Positions 62,356 to 64,000 of a stretch of 64,000 bases of DNA are shown here, in pieces; position 1 is the stretch's first letter; the number at the start of each line of letters is the position of its first letter. The notes under the pieces are model-generated. The model saw nothing but the letters and a program-made list of their open reading frames with translations. It made no database searches and was not told the origin of the DNA. Origin of the DNA: Pyrofollis japonicus (GTDB taxonomy: Archaea; Thermoproteota; Thermoprotei_A; Sulfolobales; Pyrodictiaceae); NCBI RefSeq assembly GCF_033097485.1, contig NZ_AP028634.1, positions 1,541,126 through 1,605,125 of the forward strand, given 5' to 3'. Both the position numbers and the translations under genes were made by a program.

Positions 62356-63456
62356 CTACAGAGCCTTTGCTATGAATATGCCGTCCTTATCCCTAATAAT
62401 CCTCGCAACAGTCAAGCTGCCTACGCGTAGGCCCCTGGACCCTACGAGTGTGACTACGCGCTGCTTGTCAAGGGTTACTGCGAGGTACTCGCCCCGGAGC
62501 CATCCCGGCCCAGCTACTTGGAGCTTGACGCGGGAGCCTCGGCGGAAGGGCTGCTTAATCCTAGGAGCATAGCTCATGCCCCACTCCTCCATGCTCCAGG
62601 AGAGCCGCTTCCCCAGCTTCTCCTCGAGCCTCCTCAGCCACTCCCAGTACTTTTCCCAGCTAACCTCCCTCACGCCCTCAGGGTGCCTACCATACCTGTG
62701 GCGGATATACTTCTGAATAGTTACGGGCGGCCACTTCTTACCTGCGCCGATGCGATAAGCCCACTCAACTATCTCGACCACATCTTCGTCGTTAAGCCCG
62801 GGAAGCCAGACAGGTGTCACGTGCAGGTCTATGCTAGTCTCCCTGGCAACGTACTCAGCTACTTCTCTAACCCTCTTGGCGCTATACCACGGAGTGCCGG
62901 TGAGCCTCCTTGCCTTCTCCTCGTTAAGGCTCTCTATGCTGAGATTTATGCGATCCAGTCCAGCCTCCTCCAAGGCGTCCACGATCTTCCTGGAGAGTGT
63001 CGCCCCGTGGGTCTCGGCGGCAACGCTCCTCACAACGCCTGTCTCCTTGAGTAGCCTCACAAGCCTAGGCAGCCAGGGATAAGTAAAGGGGTCTCCAACA
63101 CCGTCTATGAGGGCCTCGACAGCCACGCCCTTCTCTACTGCGACACGGTGAACCCACTCAGCAAGCCACTCAGGGTCAACAATGTATTCGGCCTGCCTCC
63201 ACCGGCTCCGGGGCCCCGCATCAACGCTACAGAACACGCAGCTAAGCACGCAGAGAGTCGTCGGCCGCACCTGGAGCACGTTAGTGCCTCTATCTATAAC
63301 CCCGAAGGCAATGTGGCCTAGGAGCGGAAAGGGCCTATCCACGTAGAAGACGGGCCTGCCCCATGCACGCCTCCAGACCTTGAGGCCAAGCGCTTCAGCA
63401 ATCTGTTCCTCTATCAGCAGCCTTCCCCTCACAGAGCACGGTACCTCTTGCTCCAT
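62356..63456 (-). CDS. Radical SAM protein with C-terminal TRAM-like domain
   Basis: The iron-sulfur motif CVLSCVFC (C-x3-C-x2-C, near residue 69-76) and the SAM-binding GVGDPFTYPW follow each other in the usual order. The core continues to about residue 290. The C-terminal ~70 residues are a small beta barrel (RGSRVKLQVAGPGWLRGEYLAV), resembling TRAM RNA-binding domains. This arrangement suggests action on RNA or on a tRNA-bound group (COG2100-like), but the reaction is unknown. It is co-directional with the MoaD-like gene. ATG 63456 is used. Confidence 0.82.
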   Translation of the reverse strand: MEQEVPCSVRGRLLIEEQIAEALGLKVWRRAWGRPVFYVDRPFPLLGHIAFGVIDRGTNVLQVRPTTLCVLSCVFCSVDAGPRSRWRQAEYIVDPEWLAEWVHRVAVEKGVAVEALIDGVGDPFTYPWLPRLVRLLKETGVVRSVAAETHGATLSRKIVDALEEAGLDRINLSIESLNEEKARRLTGTPWYSAKRVREVAEYVARETSIDLHVTPVWLPGLNDEDVVEIVEWAYRIGAGKKWPPVTIQKYIRHRYGRHPEGVREVSWEKYWEWLRRLEEKLGKRLSWSMEEWGMSYAPRIKQPFRRGSRVKLQVAGPGWLRGEYLAVTLDKQRVVTLVGSRGLRVGSLTVARIIRDKDGIFIAKAL

Positions 63457-63494
63457 TAGCGCTAAGTGTCTCCTAGAACCCTCTTATCAAGCTA

Positions 63495-64000
63495 TCAAGC
63501 CTGGGTTCTCCTTACCCTGGGCCTACACCCCGGTGGAGGGGGCTCATTGCATCCCGCAAGGGCTTGCAACTCCCTAGTCCATTCACGTATTTGTTCTCCG
63601 CGCCTAGCGTAACGGGTATCGCTCAGCCCGATGACGTAGACATGTATGGTTCTCAGTATATCGTTCTCGTCTCGCAGCCTAGGAGTATAGACTGGCACCC
63701 AGCCGGGCACAGGAAAATCAATAGTAACTACTCGTGCACCAGGCCTTAGCTCCTCCTCAAGCTTGGATCTCAGCGCCTCGTTTATGCTACGGTAAAGATA
63801 CATGTAGACCAGTGTGGCGCCTTGTAGGCTAGTCTTGAAGAAGTCTTGCTCGATTATCTCTACCCGGTCCTCTACGCCATCCATGTGCGCCTTGGCCCTC
63901 GCAGCCTCAACTAGCACCGGGTCAATCTCAACGCCAACAGCTCTGCGGACACAGAACTCGCGTGCAGCAATAATCACGGCTCGCCCGTCTCCCGCACCCA
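63495..64000 (-). CDS. SAM-dependent methyltransferase, partial (runs off right edge)
   Basis: The frame continues past 64000, so the N-terminus is missing. The visible start encodes GAGDGRAVIIAA, a motif I SAM-binding loop, then VGVEIDPVLVEAARAKA (motif II acidic) and VEIIEQDFFKT. The later part shows VVTIDFPVPGW. The fold is a class I methyltransferase of the type seen in archaeal lysine or DOT1-like enzymes, but the substrate is unknown. It ends 38 bases before the radical SAM gene and points the same way. Confidence 0.78.
   Translation of the reverse strand, partial: GAGDGRAVIIAAREFCVRRAVGVEIDPVLVEAARAKAHMDGVEDRVEIIEQDFFKTSLQGATLVYMYLYRSINEALRSKLEEELRPGARVVTIDFPVPGWVPVYTPRLRDENDILRTIHVYVIGLSDTRYARRGEQIREWTRELQALAGCNEPPPPGCRPRVRRTQA

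Noticed and set aside
1-64000. CRISPR arrays, insertion sequences or integrases
   Set aside because: No regularly spaced repeats, transposase or integrase genes were seen on either strand.

Overview
The window reads as a gene-dense chromosomal segment of a hyperthermophilic crenarchaeon (Thermoproteota), most likely Desulfurococcales and perhaps Pyrodictiaceae. Support comes from XPD helicase, Rio2 kinase, Trm10, Trm5-family and TtuA tRNA enzymes, an archaeal-type methionine adenosyltransferase, an LSm protein, an intron-bearing tRNA-Cys, TATA-box promoters, many GTG/TTG starts, and membrane proteins with Thr/Pro-rich surface linkers. The genus is inference; no rRNA is present.

Layout. 1-9 kb: end of a nucleoside-type ABC permease, a ubiquitin-like protein plus TtuA pair for tRNA thiolation, uridine phosphorylase, family-4 uracil-DNA glycosylase, a membrane S16 protease, a Trm5/TYW2-family methyltransferase and a flavoprotein. 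9-22 kb: tRNA-Cys, Trm10, a phosphoribosyltransferase, a cupin, a DUF460 protein, SAM synthetase, LSm, a nitrilase, an orphan secreted protein, tRNA-Val, a macro-domain protein, an HTH regulator, Rio2 and two tandem nucleotidyltransferase-like genes. 22-31 kb: surface and uptake genes (secreted metallophosphoesterase, a coiled-coil stalk protein, and a three-gene ABC importer of the iron/thiamine type). 31-37 kb: XPD, a cysteine hydrolase, small conserved genes, a DUF357-nucleotidyltransferase fusion and tRNA-Thr. 37-45 kb: a complete Liv-type importer (livK, livGFHM) followed by a KamA-family radical SAM enzyme with an unusually long N-terminus, then a very small ligase-like nucleotidyltransferase. 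45-49 kb: aldo-keto reductase, a rhomboid protease with an apparent frameshift, glycerate kinase.

49.5-54.3 kb is the most distinctive block: two TasA/camelysin-type (archaeal bundling pilin-like) secreted subunits, each with its own promoter, then a polytopic SipW/Sec11-like signal peptidase, a DUF5305-like membrane protein and a winged-helix regulator. This looks like a self-contained extracellular-filament system. At 56.2-59.5 kb a second surface system follows: two overlapping genes with class III (type IV pilin) signal sequences, the second a 930-residue DUF2341-containing adhesin-like protein whose base composition breaks shortly after its pilin-like start. The window ends with tRNA-Gly, tRNA-Glu, a hot-dog thioesterase, a MoaD-like protein, a radical SAM protein and a partial methyltransferase.

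Two GC-rich, hairpin-forming intergenic segments (12109-12290 and 31509-31600) are candidate structured RNAs. All functional calls are from reading the sequence; no database search was run.
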